DNA of 64,000 bases from Aequorivita sp. (GTDB lineage: Bacteria > Bacteroidota > Bacteroidia > Flavobacteriales > Flavobacteriaceae), in contig JAGXGE010000004.1 of the NCBI GenBank assembly GCA_024637015.1, forward strand, positions 372,001 through 436,000, read 5' to 3'. The position numbers and the translations under genes were made by a program. Positions 17,596 to 26,244 of the stretch are shown piece by piece. The notes under the pieces were generated by a model that worked only from the letters and a program-made list of their open reading frames with translations, had not been told where the DNA came from and did no database searches. How positions within the stretch are numbered: the stretch's first letter is position 1; each line of letters begins with the position of its first letter.

Positions 17596-18309
17596 TTAAC
17601 CACCCTGCTTTTGATCTATTTTTTTAAGCATTTGAGCCAATTCGATATCTTCATAATTATCAATATCAACTGCTCGTTTCCAATCTATTGGATGAAATCT
17701 ATGTCCAGAACCATAGAAGGTTCCTTCACTCTTTAATTTGTCAACATTGGCAATCCAAATTGCCCCTGTTGGTGAATAAAGTTGCGGCAGGTCTTGAGAC
17801 CTTTTATTGACTGTGTCAAATATCCATTCTGGCTTGCCACTATTATCGAGTTCAATAGCCCACCATGGGTTCATCCAAGTGAATTTATAGCAAGAAATTT
17901 GCAATTTTAAGTCATTATCTTTAAAATTCGAATAAGCTTCAACTATGTCTAGAGCATTTCTAAGGGGACAAACGGCAAACAATTGGATTACCTCATCAAA
18001 ATACAAACCTTTGTCCTCAAGTTGTCTAATTGTTGAGAGAGTTCCTTCACTAACAGGACTGTAATCATCTGCGTGCTGATCTCTTAAGAATGGTACTTCT
18101 GCCCCATAATCCCTACTAATCTTTGCAATTATTTCATCATCTGTACTTACAACGACTTTATCAAATATTCCGCTTTTAAATGCAGCTTCAATAGTCCAAG
18201 CTATTAAAGGTTTTCCATCAAAATCTATAATATTTTTATGTGGGATTCTTTTAGATCCTCCTCTTGCTGGGATTATTGCAACTATTTTCTTTTTTACCAA
18301 ATCGTCCAT
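17596..18309 (-). CDS. pseF: Pseudaminic acid cytidylyltransferase (CMP-Pse synthetase)
   Basis: Activates the nonulosonic acid with CTP to give the CMP donor used by glycosyltransferases. The 237-residue protein has the acylneuraminate cytidylyltransferase signature IPARGGSKRIPHKNI at residues 13-27 and VVSTDDEIIAKISRDYGAEVPFLR near 53-77. NeuA and LegF share these motifs; assignment to pseudaminic acid comes from the surrounding pseB/C/G/I. It starts inside the last 16 bp of the SDR frame and is followed by a 36-bp gap. Confidence 0.88.
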   Translation of the reverse strand: MDDLVKKKIVAIIPARGGSKRIPHKNIIDFDGKPLIAWTIEAAFKSGIFDKVVVSTDDEIIAKISRDYGAEVPFLRDQHADDYSPVSEGTLSTIRQLEDKGLYFDEVIQLFAVCPLRNALDIVEAYSNFKDNDLKLQISCYKFTWMNPWWAIELDNSGKPEWIFDTVNKRSQDLPQLYSPTGAIWIANVDKLKSEGTFYGSGHRFHPIDWKRAVDIDNYEDIELAQMLKKIDQKQGG

Positions 18310-19037
18310 CCTCCATCAATTTTTATGTTTTCACCTGTAATAGGTAATTCTGCATTTTCAAGAAGCAGTTTTATGGGTGGATATATATCTTCCAGTTTTA
18401 GCATTCGGGACAACGGTGATAAACTAGCGTATTTTTTTTTAAATGCTGAATCTACACGTCCTTCAATCCCTCCATAAGATATGGTATTACACCTGATCTT
18501 TGAAGGAGCTAACCTTACTGCAAGTTCTTTTGACAAATGAATTTGAGCTGCTTTCGCAGTGCCATAATTTATTGGGGATTGATTTTCAAAATTGTCATAA
18601 AGCTTTGGATTTGGAGCCACAGACCCATACATAGAACCTATAAAAATGATATCTCGGACTTTATGTCCTTCATCAATAATCTTATTCGTTATAAGATAAG
18701 GGATGGTAACTGCCATTGCAAATTCATCTTGAAATTGTTTAGCGCTAACTTTTCCTTTATTGTCTATTTTTAGATTATCCAAATTTCTGGCATTAAAGAC
18801 TAAAACATCAAATTGAAAAGAGATTTGTTTCAAGAATTCATTTTCAAAATTTTCTGAATCAAAATCTATCTCAATAACACTAATGTTATCGCGATTAAGA
18901 TAATTTTCATCGATTAAGTTTTCTGCCTTCTCTCTGCTTCTTGTAGTAAAAGCAACTTTATGGCCCTCCTTAAGCATAGATTTAACCATCTGAAAACCCA
19001 ATAACCCTGTTCCACCTGTAATCAAAATATTAGCCAT
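18294..19037 (-). CDS. Short-chain dehydrogenase/reductase of the nonulosonic-acid cluster
   Basis: Classical SDR of 247 residues: TGGTGLLGFQM cofactor motif at residues 7-17, an IGSMYGSVAP active-site serine segment near 130, and YGTAKAAQIH (Tyr and Lys of the catalytic triad) near 158. The C terminus ITGENIKIDGGWTIW is that of FabG-like enzymes. It may resemble the PtmA-type SDR of flagellin glycosylation loci, but no specific reaction can be assigned. It overlaps the Gfo/Idh/MocA gene by 8 bp upstream and pseF by 16 bp downstream, so it is translated together with the pathway although the standard route to CMP-Pse does not need it. Confidence 0.82.
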   Translation of the reverse strand: MANILITGGTGLLGFQMVKSMLKEGHKVAFTTRSREKAENLIDENYLNRDNISVIEIDFDSENFENEFLKQISFQFDVLVFNARNLDNLKIDNKGKVSAKQFQDEFAMAVTIPYLITNKIIDEGHKVRDIIFIGSMYGSVAPNPKLYDNFENQSPINYGTAKAAQIHLSKELAVRLAPSKIRCNTISYGGIEGRVDSAFKKKYASLSPLSRMLKLEDIYPPIKLLLENAELPITGENIKIDGGWTIW

Positions 19038-19932
19038 TGGTTCCTCTTTCTATAATATTAATAATTTCAAGTGTTTCCTTCCTCGGGATTGGCATATTCT
19101 TCTTCCTAATATTTAATACAAAAGTCTCTAAAGATTTTTTAAATGACGGAAAAGCTGATGTAAACCTATTTTTGTGTTCCTGGCCATTTGAGCCAAAATA
19201 CTTAATTTCAATAGGTGTCGAATAAATACCGTATGCGCTAATAATAGCAGTAAGATTTTCCCATTCAACCAAAACCTTTATTAAATCTCTATTTTTATAT
19301 ATAACCTCAACCTGAGCCAAATTTCCTCTATTGGGATTTCCAGCAATAATAGGTTCAATAACATGTATAGAATACTTTTCCCAACTTTTAGGCACTTTGG
19401 CCTCAATAAAAGAAATACCTCCCAGAAACTTGATTTGCTCTTCACTTAGTAAAAGCTCATTAGAGTATCTTAAAGAAGAGCACGTGAAAAGCTGTCCTTC
19501 ATAAGTTTGATGGTTTAGTATTTCTCTTGCTGTTTCCAAGACAAAAGCCAATGGCTTATCAATAAATATTGGGATTCCAGCCTGAAGAAATGATTTTGAA
19601 ATTTCTAAATGATTTTCAGCATCATCGCGCGCCAAAAGAACTGCATCAACATGTCCAATCATATCTTCCATTTTGTCTACGATATATGGAATCTTTGCTG
19701 ATTTCGCAATTTTATGCGATTCTTCAGCCTTCTGAGTCCATACATGGGTCACATTGGCTAAATGTCCTAGAAAGTCCTTTGGATAGTTTTCTTCGGAAAG
19801 ATATTGTGGTATTACAGGAAATGGACAGTTTGACATCTCATTATGGTCATAACCATTAAAAATAGCAGCCCAAGAATACGGATGTCCATTCCCTTCACTA
19901 ATTCCAATAATTCCTAAATTTAATTTTCTCAT
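19030..19932 (-). CDS. Gfo/Idh/MocA family oxidoreductase
   Basis: Predicted NAD(P)-dependent sugar oxidoreductase of 300 residues with a Rossmann start LGIIGISEGNGHPYSW (a variant, the usual G-x-G-x-x-G being changed) and the family hallmark PIFIDKPLAF (E-K-P-like) near residue 120. The chosen ATG at 19932 gives an ATGA overlap with the aldo/keto reductase stop; the in-frame ATG at 19944 would only add four residues. The canonical Pse pathway has no such step. Together with the neighbouring aldo/keto reductase and SDR it could modify the sugar before or after CMP activation. Substrate unknown. Confidence 0.8.
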   Translation of the reverse strand: MRKLNLGIIGISEGNGHPYSWAAIFNGYDHNEMSNCPFPVIPQYLSEENYPKDFLGHLANVTHVWTQKAEESHKIAKSAKIPYIVDKMEDMIGHVDAVLLARDDAENHLEISKSFLQAGIPIFIDKPLAFVLETAREILNHQTYEGQLFTCSSLRYSNELLLSEEQIKFLGGISFIEAKVPKSWEKYSIHVIEPIIAGNPNRGNLAQVEVIYKNRDLIKVLVEWENLTAIISAYGIYSTPIEIKYFGSNGQEHKNRFTSAFPSFKKSLETFVLNIRKKNMPIPRKETLEIINIIERGTNG

Positions 19933-20777
19933 GCGTTGGGCCACTTTGAGGGTGTTAAAATTTCTTGATTGAATTTAATGTTCTTTGGCCTTGTAAGAAT
20001 TTGAGCATTCTCAATACCTTCAATATTGGCTTTTAATTGGGTAAAGCTATTTATTCCTAAAACCACACAGTCTATATTCTTATTATTCAGTGCATATTTA
20101 AGGAGTGCACTTGGAAGAGAGGAGCCCAATTTTTGAATTTGTTGAATTTCAGCTTTTACTGGTTCAAAGAATGAATGAAGTTGATTGCAATTCATAAAAA
20201 ACAAACCCTGTAAAAAAACTGATCTTGTATGTATTTCGCAGTTATACTTTTCCTTAAGTTCCAAAAAGAAAGTGTCAAATCGATTATCAAAAAAGTTATA
20301 CGGCACCTGGATTAAATCTGGAATCATTTTCTTCTTTAATATATCTTTTAATTCTCGTGGATCATTAAATGAAAATCCTATTTTTTTTATTAATCCAATA
20401 GTTTTCAATCTATTAAGCTCTTCCCATTGTTCACGATTTTCACAAACATCTAAAGGTCTGTGAGCTAAATATCCATAAAGTGAATTTTGGTCTAAATCGG
20501 TCAGAGACTTCATTAATTGTTGTTCAATATTTAGCTTTGTAGTAGTAGGTGGTAGAAATTTAGAAACAATTTTAAAAGATTCTAAATTATTCTTTCCTAA
20601 TTTAAATTCGCTTTCTCCATAACCAAAAGCGGTATCTAAAATATTTATTTTTTTTTTAGCGCAGTATTTTAAAATTTTACTTATTTCATTCAGTGGTGTA
20701 ACACCGGCTGTATTTGAAATTCCATATTTTAATCCAAATTGTACTGTACCTAAACCTATTTTGTTTAATAGATTCAT
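19929..20777 (-). CDS. Aldo/keto reductase family protein
   Basis: A 282-residue (alpha/beta)8 barrel reductase: IGLGTVQFGLKYGISN at the start, ILDTAFGYGESE near residue 46 with the catalytic Asp and Tyr, KFLPPT near 72 at the position of the active-site Lys, and GYLAHRPLD near 98, where the family usually has a histidine. This set is found in AKRs of sugar-modification loci. It begins in an ATGA overlap with pseC and ends in an ATGA overlap with the Gfo/Idh/MocA gene, which argues for a shared task with both. A reaction on the nonulosonic acid or its precursor is an inference from this arrangement. Confidence 0.82.
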   Translation of the reverse strand: MNLLNKIGLGTVQFGLKYGISNTAGVTPLNEISKILKYCAKKKINILDTAFGYGESEFKLGKNNLESFKIVSKFLPPTTTKLNIEQQLMKSLTDLDQNSLYGYLAHRPLDVCENREQWEELNRLKTIGLIKKIGFSFNDPRELKDILKKKMIPDLIQVPYNFFDNRFDTFFLELKEKYNCEIHTRSVFLQGLFFMNCNQLHSFFEPVKAEIQQIQKLGSSLPSALLKYALNNKNIDCVVLGINSFTQLKANIEGIENAQILTRPKNIKFNQEILTPSKWPNA

Positions 20778-21937
20778 ACAAAACTTTTTACTTTTTCAAT
20801 CACATAATCCTGCTCACTGTCTGTAAGAGTAGGATACATAGGTAGGCTTATACATTTTTCATAATAATTTTCAGCATTGGGGAAATCTCCTTCCTTCCAT
20901 CCAAATTTTTTATAAAAAGGCATTAAATGTACCGGAATGTAGTGAACTTGGGCATAAATGTTATTAGCCTTCAAATGATCATACAGTCCTTTTCTATCAT
21001 CGATTTCAATTACAAAAAGATGGTAAGCGTTATAATTATTGGGGCTTCTTTTTTGGAGTTTTATATTTTTGTTTTCTGAAAAAGCGGCATAGTATTTTTC
21101 TGCTATTTCCTGTCGTCTTTTTAATCCTTCATCCGCTCTTTTTAATTGACTGTTGCCAAGAGCGGCTTGAAAATCTGTAATTCTATAGTTATACCCCAGC
21201 TCTTGCATTTCATAATACCATCCACCCTGCAATTCGGGATTCGGAAAATCTTTGATAAGATTTTCTCTTGTAATACCATGAGTCCGCAAAACAAGAAGTT
21301 TTTCATATACTTCTCTATTATTAGTAGTAATCATTCCACCTTCACCTGAAGCAATATGTTTAACTGGATGAAAGGAAAAAATAGCAGCATCTGCAAAGTT
21401 TGAATTACCACAAAGTTGATTTTTATCTTTGCTATCAATAAAATAACCGCCGGGTGCATGGCATGCATCTTCTAAAATCCACATTCCATGTTCGATAGCC
21501 AGTTTTCTTAAATCCTCAAGATTAACAGGGTAACCAGTAAAATCAACAGGGATTATGCCTTTAAAATATCCTTTCGGATGAGACCTTAATAGCTTTTCTA
21601 TTGAGTTTAATGAAATTGTATATGTTTCTGAATCTATATCGGCAAAATAAACCTCACCCCCACAATAAAGTATACAATTAGCAGAAGCTGCAAATGTAAT
21701 GGGTGTGGTAATAATCCTATCACCAGGTTCAATTCCTAAGGCCATAGCAGCTAAATGTAAGGCCGCAGTGCCATTCGATACGGCCACAGCATACCTCGAG
21801 CCAATATAATTAGCAAAATTTTCTTCGAACTCTGAAATTTTTGGGCCTTGTGTTAAAAAGTCAGCCTTAAGCACTTCAATTACAGCTTCTATATCTTCTT
21901 GGGTAATATTTTGTTTCCCGTAAGGTATTGATCTCAT
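20774..21937 (-). CDS. pseC: UDP-4-amino-4,6-dideoxy-N-acetyl-L-altrosamine transaminase
   Basis: PLP-dependent aminotransferase of the DegT/DnrJ/EryC1 family, 387 residues, second step of pseudaminic acid synthesis: it puts an amine on C4 of the PseB product, using glutamate. Visible are the LTQGPKISEFEENFANYIG start, AVSNGTAALHLAAMALG near 48, the DACHAPGG cofactor segment near 158 and the lysine that holds PLP in SFHPVKHIASGEGG near 188. The ATG at 21937 is used because it forms ATGA with the pseB stop and the protein then starts MRSIPYGKQNI; the in-frame start at 22003 would lie inside pseB. Confidence 0.92.
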   Translation of the reverse strand: MRSIPYGKQNITQEDIEAVIEVLKADFLTQGPKISEFEENFANYIGSRYAVAVSNGTAALHLAAMALGIEPGDRIITTPITFAASANCILYCGGEVYFADIDSETYTISLNSIEKLLRSHPKGYFKGIIPVDFTGYPVNLEDLRKLAIEHGMWILEDACHAPGGYFIDSKDKNQLCGNSNFADAAIFSFHPVKHIASGEGGMITTNNREVYEKLLVLRTHGITRENLIKDFPNPELQGGWYYEMQELGYNYRITDFQAALGNSQLKRADEGLKRRQEIAEKYYAAFSENKNIKLQKRSPNNYNAYHLFVIEIDDRKGLYDHLKANNIYAQVHYIPVHLMPFYKKFGWKEGDFPNAENYYEKCISLPMYPTLTDSEQDYVIEKVKSFV

Positions 21938-22953
21938 GATACGGTAAATGTTGGATCTACATGGTTTTTTATGTGTTCGCGTAAAGACTCTATTGTTTCC
22001 CATTCTGAGTTTGAGCCAGAATTATAACAAAATCCTTCTTCAACACTTTTTGCATTGAAATAAGAAATATATTCTTCTAAATTGAAAATAGGTTTTTGTG
22101 GTAAGATAGCATAATATCTGCCTAAATCCCATGTATTAAAAGAATCTGATGAAGTTATCATTTCTTCATGTAATTTTTCCCCAGGACGAATACCCACAAT
22201 TTCCAATTTACAATTTGGAGCTATAGCTTCGGCTACATCTACAATTTTATAAGAAGGTATTTTTGGAACAAAAATTTCGCCTCCCCAAGCATTTTGTAAA
22301 GCGTAAAACACCATTTCGCAACCATCTTCAAGACTAATGTTAAACCTTGTCATGCGCTCATCTGTAATTGGCAAGACTCCTTCTATTTTTTTATTTAAGA
22401 AGAAAGGCATAACTGAACCATTAGATCCCATCACATTTCCATAGCGTACTACAGAAAATTTTAATTTTCTTTTGCCTTTTATATTATTTGCTGCCACAAA
22501 AAGCTTGTCAGATGCTAATTTTGTTGCCCCATAGAGATTTATCGGCGCAGCAGCTTTATCTGTTGATAGCGCAACAACATTTGAAACTCCACAAGCAATA
22601 GCTGCGTTGATGACGTTTTCAGCTCCAAGTATATTAGTTTTTATACATTCCATAGGATTATATTCGGCAATATGAACATGTTTCATTGCTGCAGCGTGTA
22701 TAACGATATCAATACCTTCAAAAGCACTAAACAGCCTCTCCTTATCTCTTACGTCCCCAACGAAATATCTTATTGAAGGATATTTTGATTCAGGAAACTC
22801 CATCGCCATTTGATAATGCTTCTGTTCATCTCTAGATAATATTACTAATCGTTTTATATTAGGAAATCTCTTGAATATTAATCGAGTAAACTCTTTCCCA
22901 AAAGATCCAGTACCTCCCGTAATTAATACGGTCTTATCATTTAAATCTAACAT
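21934..22953 (-). CDS. pseB: UDP-N-acetylglucosamine 4,6-dehydratase (inverting)
   Basis: First step of the pseudaminic acid pathway, turning UDP-GlcNAc into UDP-2-acetamido-2,6-dideoxy-L-arabino-hexos-4-ulose. The 339-residue extended SDR has TGGTGSFGKEF at residues 12-22, the MKHVHIAEYNPMECIKTN stretch near 94-111 and the reaction-centre YGATK near 141, all typical of FlaA1/PseB enzymes rather than the retaining dehydratases of bacillosamine or legionaminic acid pathways. Its stop overlaps the pseC start as ATGA. It is separated by 29 bp from the Wzz-like gene upstream. Confidence 0.94.
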   Translation of the reverse strand: MLDLNDKTVLITGGTGSFGKEFTRLIFKRFPNIKRLVILSRDEQKHYQMAMEFPESKYPSIRYFVGDVRDKERLFSAFEGIDIVIHAAAMKHVHIAEYNPMECIKTNILGAENVINAAIACGVSNVVALSTDKAAAPINLYGATKLASDKLFVAANNIKGKRKLKFSVVRYGNVMGSNGSVMPFFLNKKIEGVLPITDERMTRFNISLEDGCEMVFYALQNAWGGEIFVPKIPSYKIVDVAEAIAPNCKLEIVGIRPGEKLHEEMITSSDSFNTWDLGRYYAILPQKPIFNLEEYISYFNAKSVEEGFCYNSGSNSEWETIESLREHIKNHVDPTFTVS

Positions 22954-22982
22954 TTAATTTATTTTTGAATAGTCTTTTAGTT

Positions 22983-23954
22983 TTAGTCGTCGCCTTCTGC
23001 TATCTTTCTTAATTGCAAATAAATAAATCGAAAAAAGAAAATAATTGAAAACAAAAGGATAAGTAGAATTGGTATTTTAACTAAATTCTTCATCGAAGCA
23101 AATCCACCTTCTAAAATATTATAATTTATACTTACAGGTTTAATAATAGCTGTCTCATCCTTACTCTTTTTTAACAATTCTAATTGATCTGTAAGCAATA
23201 CTTGTTTATAACGAAATATACTGTAAAAATCATTGTTGAAACTTGCATAAACTGGGGGGTTAGTTAAACTGCCTTCAGTTGTCGAAGTGATTGATTTAAT
23301 TACTGAATCCGCTTGAATAATCATTTTATCAGTTTCAGATAATCTTTTTAAAGTATTCTGAACATAAACTTCTTGATATTGTTTAAAGTGTTCATTCTCA
23401 TTTAAAAATTCCAATAAACTATTCAATAGTTTTTCCGAATCCTTTCCAATGATGAAAACCTTAAGTTTTTGATACTTATATTGCTTGCTAGTGGTCATAT
23501 CATCAACAAACTCTTTCATGTCTTGATTTTCAAAAAGTATTCTGAAAACATCGATATTTTCTCTTGATTTTGTAGTGAAATTATATATATCAACAATTGG
23601 CTCAATCTCTATTTTTTTTACTGAATTATAATTATCTCCAAAAATGTTTTTTAAATAAAGTGAATCCCCAGACTCTATTTTAAAATTAACTTCATCTGTT
23701 TTGTCATATAGATATTCTACACTTTCAAAGTTTGGAATTACGATCAATCTATTTTCGTATACTCTTTTTGAATTTCGATCTAGAAAGTATCCTAAAATAA
23801 TGCCGAGTATAATTAAACCAATGATTAAGAGTAGAAATTTTTTGAAAAAAGAAATTACAAGAAATAACAACTTAACTAACTTCCTTAAAAAGTCGCCAAT
23901 TGATTTAAACAGATACCCCAAATCAACCTCTTCCGATGAATTCTGCTGTGCCAT
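22983..23954 (-). CDS. Wzz-like chain-length or envelope protein, two membrane segments
   Basis: A 323-residue protein with a hydrophobic segment near residues 32-62, a mainly charged periplasmic region of about 220 residues with predicted helices, and a second membrane segment near 288-312. This N-in/C-in two-helix plan is that of polysaccharide co-polymerases (Wzz), which set the length of O-antigen chains. No tyrosine-kinase domain follows, so it would be the Wzz rather than the Wzc type. Sequence motifs of Wzz (proline-rich segment before the second helix) are not obvious, so the function is a context-based inference. Confidence 0.6.
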   Translation of the reverse strand: MAQQNSSEEVDLGYLFKSIGDFLRKLVKLLFLVISFFKKFLLLIIGLIILGIILGYFLDRNSKRVYENRLIVIPNFESVEYLYDKTDEVNFKIESGDSLYLKNIFGDNYNSVKKIEIEPIVDIYNFTTKSRENIDVFRILFENQDMKEFVDDMTTSKQYKYQKLKVFIIGKDSEKLLNSLLEFLNENEHFKQYQEVYVQNTLKRLSETDKMIIQADSVIKSITSTTEGSLTNPPVYASFNNDFYSIFRYKQVLLTDQLELLKKSKDETAIIKPVSINYNILEGGFASMKNLVKIPILLILLFSIIFFFRFIYLQLRKIAEGDD

Positions 23955-23965
23955 AACAACTATTA

Positions 23966-24829
23966 TTATAAATTAATGACTGTCTTTTTTAATACAGATT
24001 TCAGGCTTTCCTGCCAATCTATCTGCTTTAAATTTAGTTTATTGAAAGCCTTTGCGTTATCCAAAACACTATATTCAGGCCGTGCGGCAAAAGTACGGTA
24101 ATGGTTGGTTTTTGCAAGATTTGTATCTTTTAATTTTTCAGTCTGCCTAAGTATCTCTTCTGCAAAACCAAACCAAGTGGTTTCGCCGCGGTTGCTGTAA
24201 TGGTAAACGCCGTAATCTGTTGAATCTTGTGTAATTACCTGTAATAGTGCGTTTGATAAATCATTAGCGTTTGTGGGCGTTCCTGTTTGCTCTGTTGTAA
24301 TTGTGAGTGGCTTGCCTTCCTCTGAATATTTTAAAATAGTTTTTAAAAAATTATGCCCGTATTGCGAATACAACCACGAAGTACGAAAAATAAAGAATTT
24401 ACTACAGGTTTCTTGAATATAACTTTCCCCTTTTAGTTTTGAAGCACCGTAAACATTGATGGGGTTTGTTGAATCGGTTTCCAAATAAGGAGATTCCTTT
24501 TTTCCATCAAAAACGTAGTCAGTGGATATTTGAAACAGAACAACGTCATTTTCCTTACAGGTTTCAGCCAAACTTTTCACTGCTTCGGCGTTGATTGCAA
24601 ATGCGCTATCAGATTCGCTTTCTGCTTTCTCAACATTCGTATATGCCGCTGTATTGATGCAGTAATTAAAAGTGTTTTTTCTGAAAAAATCCTTTAGCAA
24701 CTCCACGTTTTCAATATCAAGCTCTTCTTTTGAAACGAAGACAAATTCAAGGTCGGGAAAATCGGGCACAGCATCTTTTATGCACCTTCCCAATTGTCCG
24801 TTTGCGCCTGTAACCAGTATTTTTTTCAT
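23966..24829 (-). CDS. rfbD: dTDP-4-dehydrorhamnose reductase
   Basis: Last step of dTDP-L-rhamnose synthesis, reducing the 4-keto group with NADPH. The 287-residue SDR starts VTGANGQLGRCI and has NTAAYTNVEKAE near 60, STDYVFDG near 103 and the catalytic YGASKLKGE near 128, as in RmlD. Its start forms an ATGA overlap with the rfbC stop. Confidence 0.94.
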   Translation of the reverse strand: MKKILVTGANGQLGRCIKDAVPDFPDLEFVFVSKEELDIENVELLKDFFRKNTFNYCINTAAYTNVEKAESESDSAFAINAEAVKSLAETCKENDVVLFQISTDYVFDGKKESPYLETDSTNPINVYGASKLKGESYIQETCSKFFIFRTSWLYSQYGHNFLKTILKYSEEGKPLTITTEQTGTPTNANDLSNALLQVITQDSTDYGVYHYSNRGETTWFGFAEEILRQTEKLKDTNLAKTNHYRTFAARPEYSVLDNAKAFNKLNLKQIDWQESLKSVLKKTVINL

Positions 24830-25371
24830 GAAACCGCTTCCTCAAAAGTGGGAAGTTCCAAATCTTTTGCTGAAATAATGAATTCTTCCTTTGGAAGATG
24901 CCAATCTAACGCTAAGGTTGCGTCATTATAGATGATTCCACTTTCTGAAGTCTTATCGTAATAATTATCACATTTATAGGAAAAAATAGATTTTTCTGAA
25001 AGTGTTATAAAACCGTGTGCAAAACCCCTTGGAACAAACAATTGCAGATGCTCCACGTCATCCAAAACGATGGAAAAAGATTTTCCAAAGGTTTCAGAAC
25101 CCTTCCGAATATCCACCACAATATCCAAAACCTTTCCTTTCACAACCCGAACTAGTTTGGCCTGCGCCATTCCCCCAAACTGAAAATGAAGCCCTCGCAA
25201 TACGCCCTTTGATGAAATAGACTGATTGTCTTGAACAAAATCAATGGACATCCCTGTGGTTTTTTTGAACACTTTTTGGTTATAAGTTTCATAAAATAAA
25301 CCTCGTTCGTCCCGAAAAACGTTCGGTTTCAAAATAAAGCAATCTTTTAAGGGTGTTTTTTGTAGTTCCAA
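24826..25371 (-). CDS. rfbC: dTDP-4-dehydrorhamnose 3,5-epimerase (TTG start)
   Basis: Cupin-fold epimerase of 181 residues that inverts C3 and C5 of the 4-keto sugar. Motifs are FRDERGLFYETYN near 20, NQSISSKGVLRGLHFQ near 47-62, where the His is catalytic, KLVRVVKGKVLDIVVDIRKGS near 72 and FVPRGFAHGF near 113 containing a conserved His; together these are standard for RmlC. The first codon is TTG, two bases after the rfbA stop; no ATG is available, so coupled initiation from rfbA is likely. Confidence 0.93.
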   Translation of the reverse strand: MELQKTPLKDCFILKPNVFRDERGLFYETYNQKVFKKTTGMSIDFVQDNQSISSKGVLRGLHFQFGGMAQAKLVRVVKGKVLDIVVDIRKGSETFGKSFSIVLDDVEHLQLFVPRGFAHGFITLSEKSIFSYKCDNYYDKTSESGIIYNDATLALDWHLPKEEFIISAKDLELPTFEEAVS

Positions 25372-25373
25372 AT

Positions 25374-26231
25374 CTAGTCTAATTGTAGTAAATGTTTTCC
25401 ATAGCCACTTTTCAGCAATGGTTCCGCCAAAGCCACTAATTGTTCTTTTGAAATATAACCCATTTCATAAGCGGCCTCTTCAATGGCGCCAATTTTTAAA
25501 CCTTGCCGTTCTTCAATTACCTCAACAAATTGTGCTGCCTGCATTAAGGAAGCAAAAGTACCTGTGTCTAGCCATGCTGTACCTTTATCAAGAATGCTGA
25601 CATTAAGTTTTCCTTGTTTCAAATACATATTGTTTACATCGGTTATTTCCAGTTCGCCACGGGCGCTGGGCTTAATGTTGGCTGCAATTTCAACTACAGT
25701 GTTGTCGTAAAAATAGATACCAGGAACGGCATAATTTGATTTTGGGTTTGTCGGCTTTTCTTCTATTGAAAGTGCTTTTCCGTTTTTGTCGAAGTCTACA
25801 ACGCCATACCTTTCGGGGTCTAACACGTGATAAGCATAAATGACTCCTCCTTCGGGGTTGTTATTTGATTGCAATAATTCTTTCAATCCGGAGCCGTAAA
25901 AAATGTTATCGCCAAGAATTAAAGCTACTTTATCATTTCCTATAAAATCCTTTCCGATGATAAATGCTTCTGCGAGCCCATTTGGATGTGCTTGTTCGGC
26001 ATATTGAAAATTGCAACCCAGCTTTTTTCCATCACCTAAGAGTTGTTTAAAAAGTGGAAGATCCTGCGGTGTGGAAATAATCAAAATATCCCGAATACCA
26101 GCATACATAAGTGTTGAAAGCGGATAATAGATCATCGGTTTGTCATAAACCGGCATTAACTGCTTACTGACTGCCAACGTTATAGGGTGCAAACGTGTGC
26201 CTGAACCTCCTGCTAAAATTATTCCTTTCAT
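25374..26231 (-). CDS. rfbA: Glucose-1-phosphate thymidylyltransferase
   Basis: First step of dTDP-L-rhamnose synthesis, making dTDP-glucose from Glc-1-P and dTTP. The 285-residue protein has the nucleotidyltransferase signature [18 protein letters not shown] at residues 8-25, [10 protein letters not shown] near 107 and [21 protein letters not shown] near 160-180. Part of a complete rfbBACD block. Confidence 0.96.
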   Translation of the reverse strand: MKGIILAGGSGTRLHPITLAVSKQLMPVYDKPMIYYPLSTLMYAGIRDILIISTPQDLPLFKQLLGDGKKLGCNFQYAEQAHPNGLAEAFIIGKDFIGNDKVALILGDNIFYGSGLKELLQSNNNPEGGVIYAYHVLDPERYGVVDFDKNGKALSIEEKPTNPKSNYAVPGIYFYDNTVVEIAANIKPSARGELEITDVNNMYLKQGKLNVSILDKGTAWLDTGTFASLMQAAQFVEVIEERQGLKIGAIEEAAYEMGYISKEQLVALAEPLLKSGYGKHLLQLD

Positions 26232-26244
26232 ATGTGGCTTAAAA

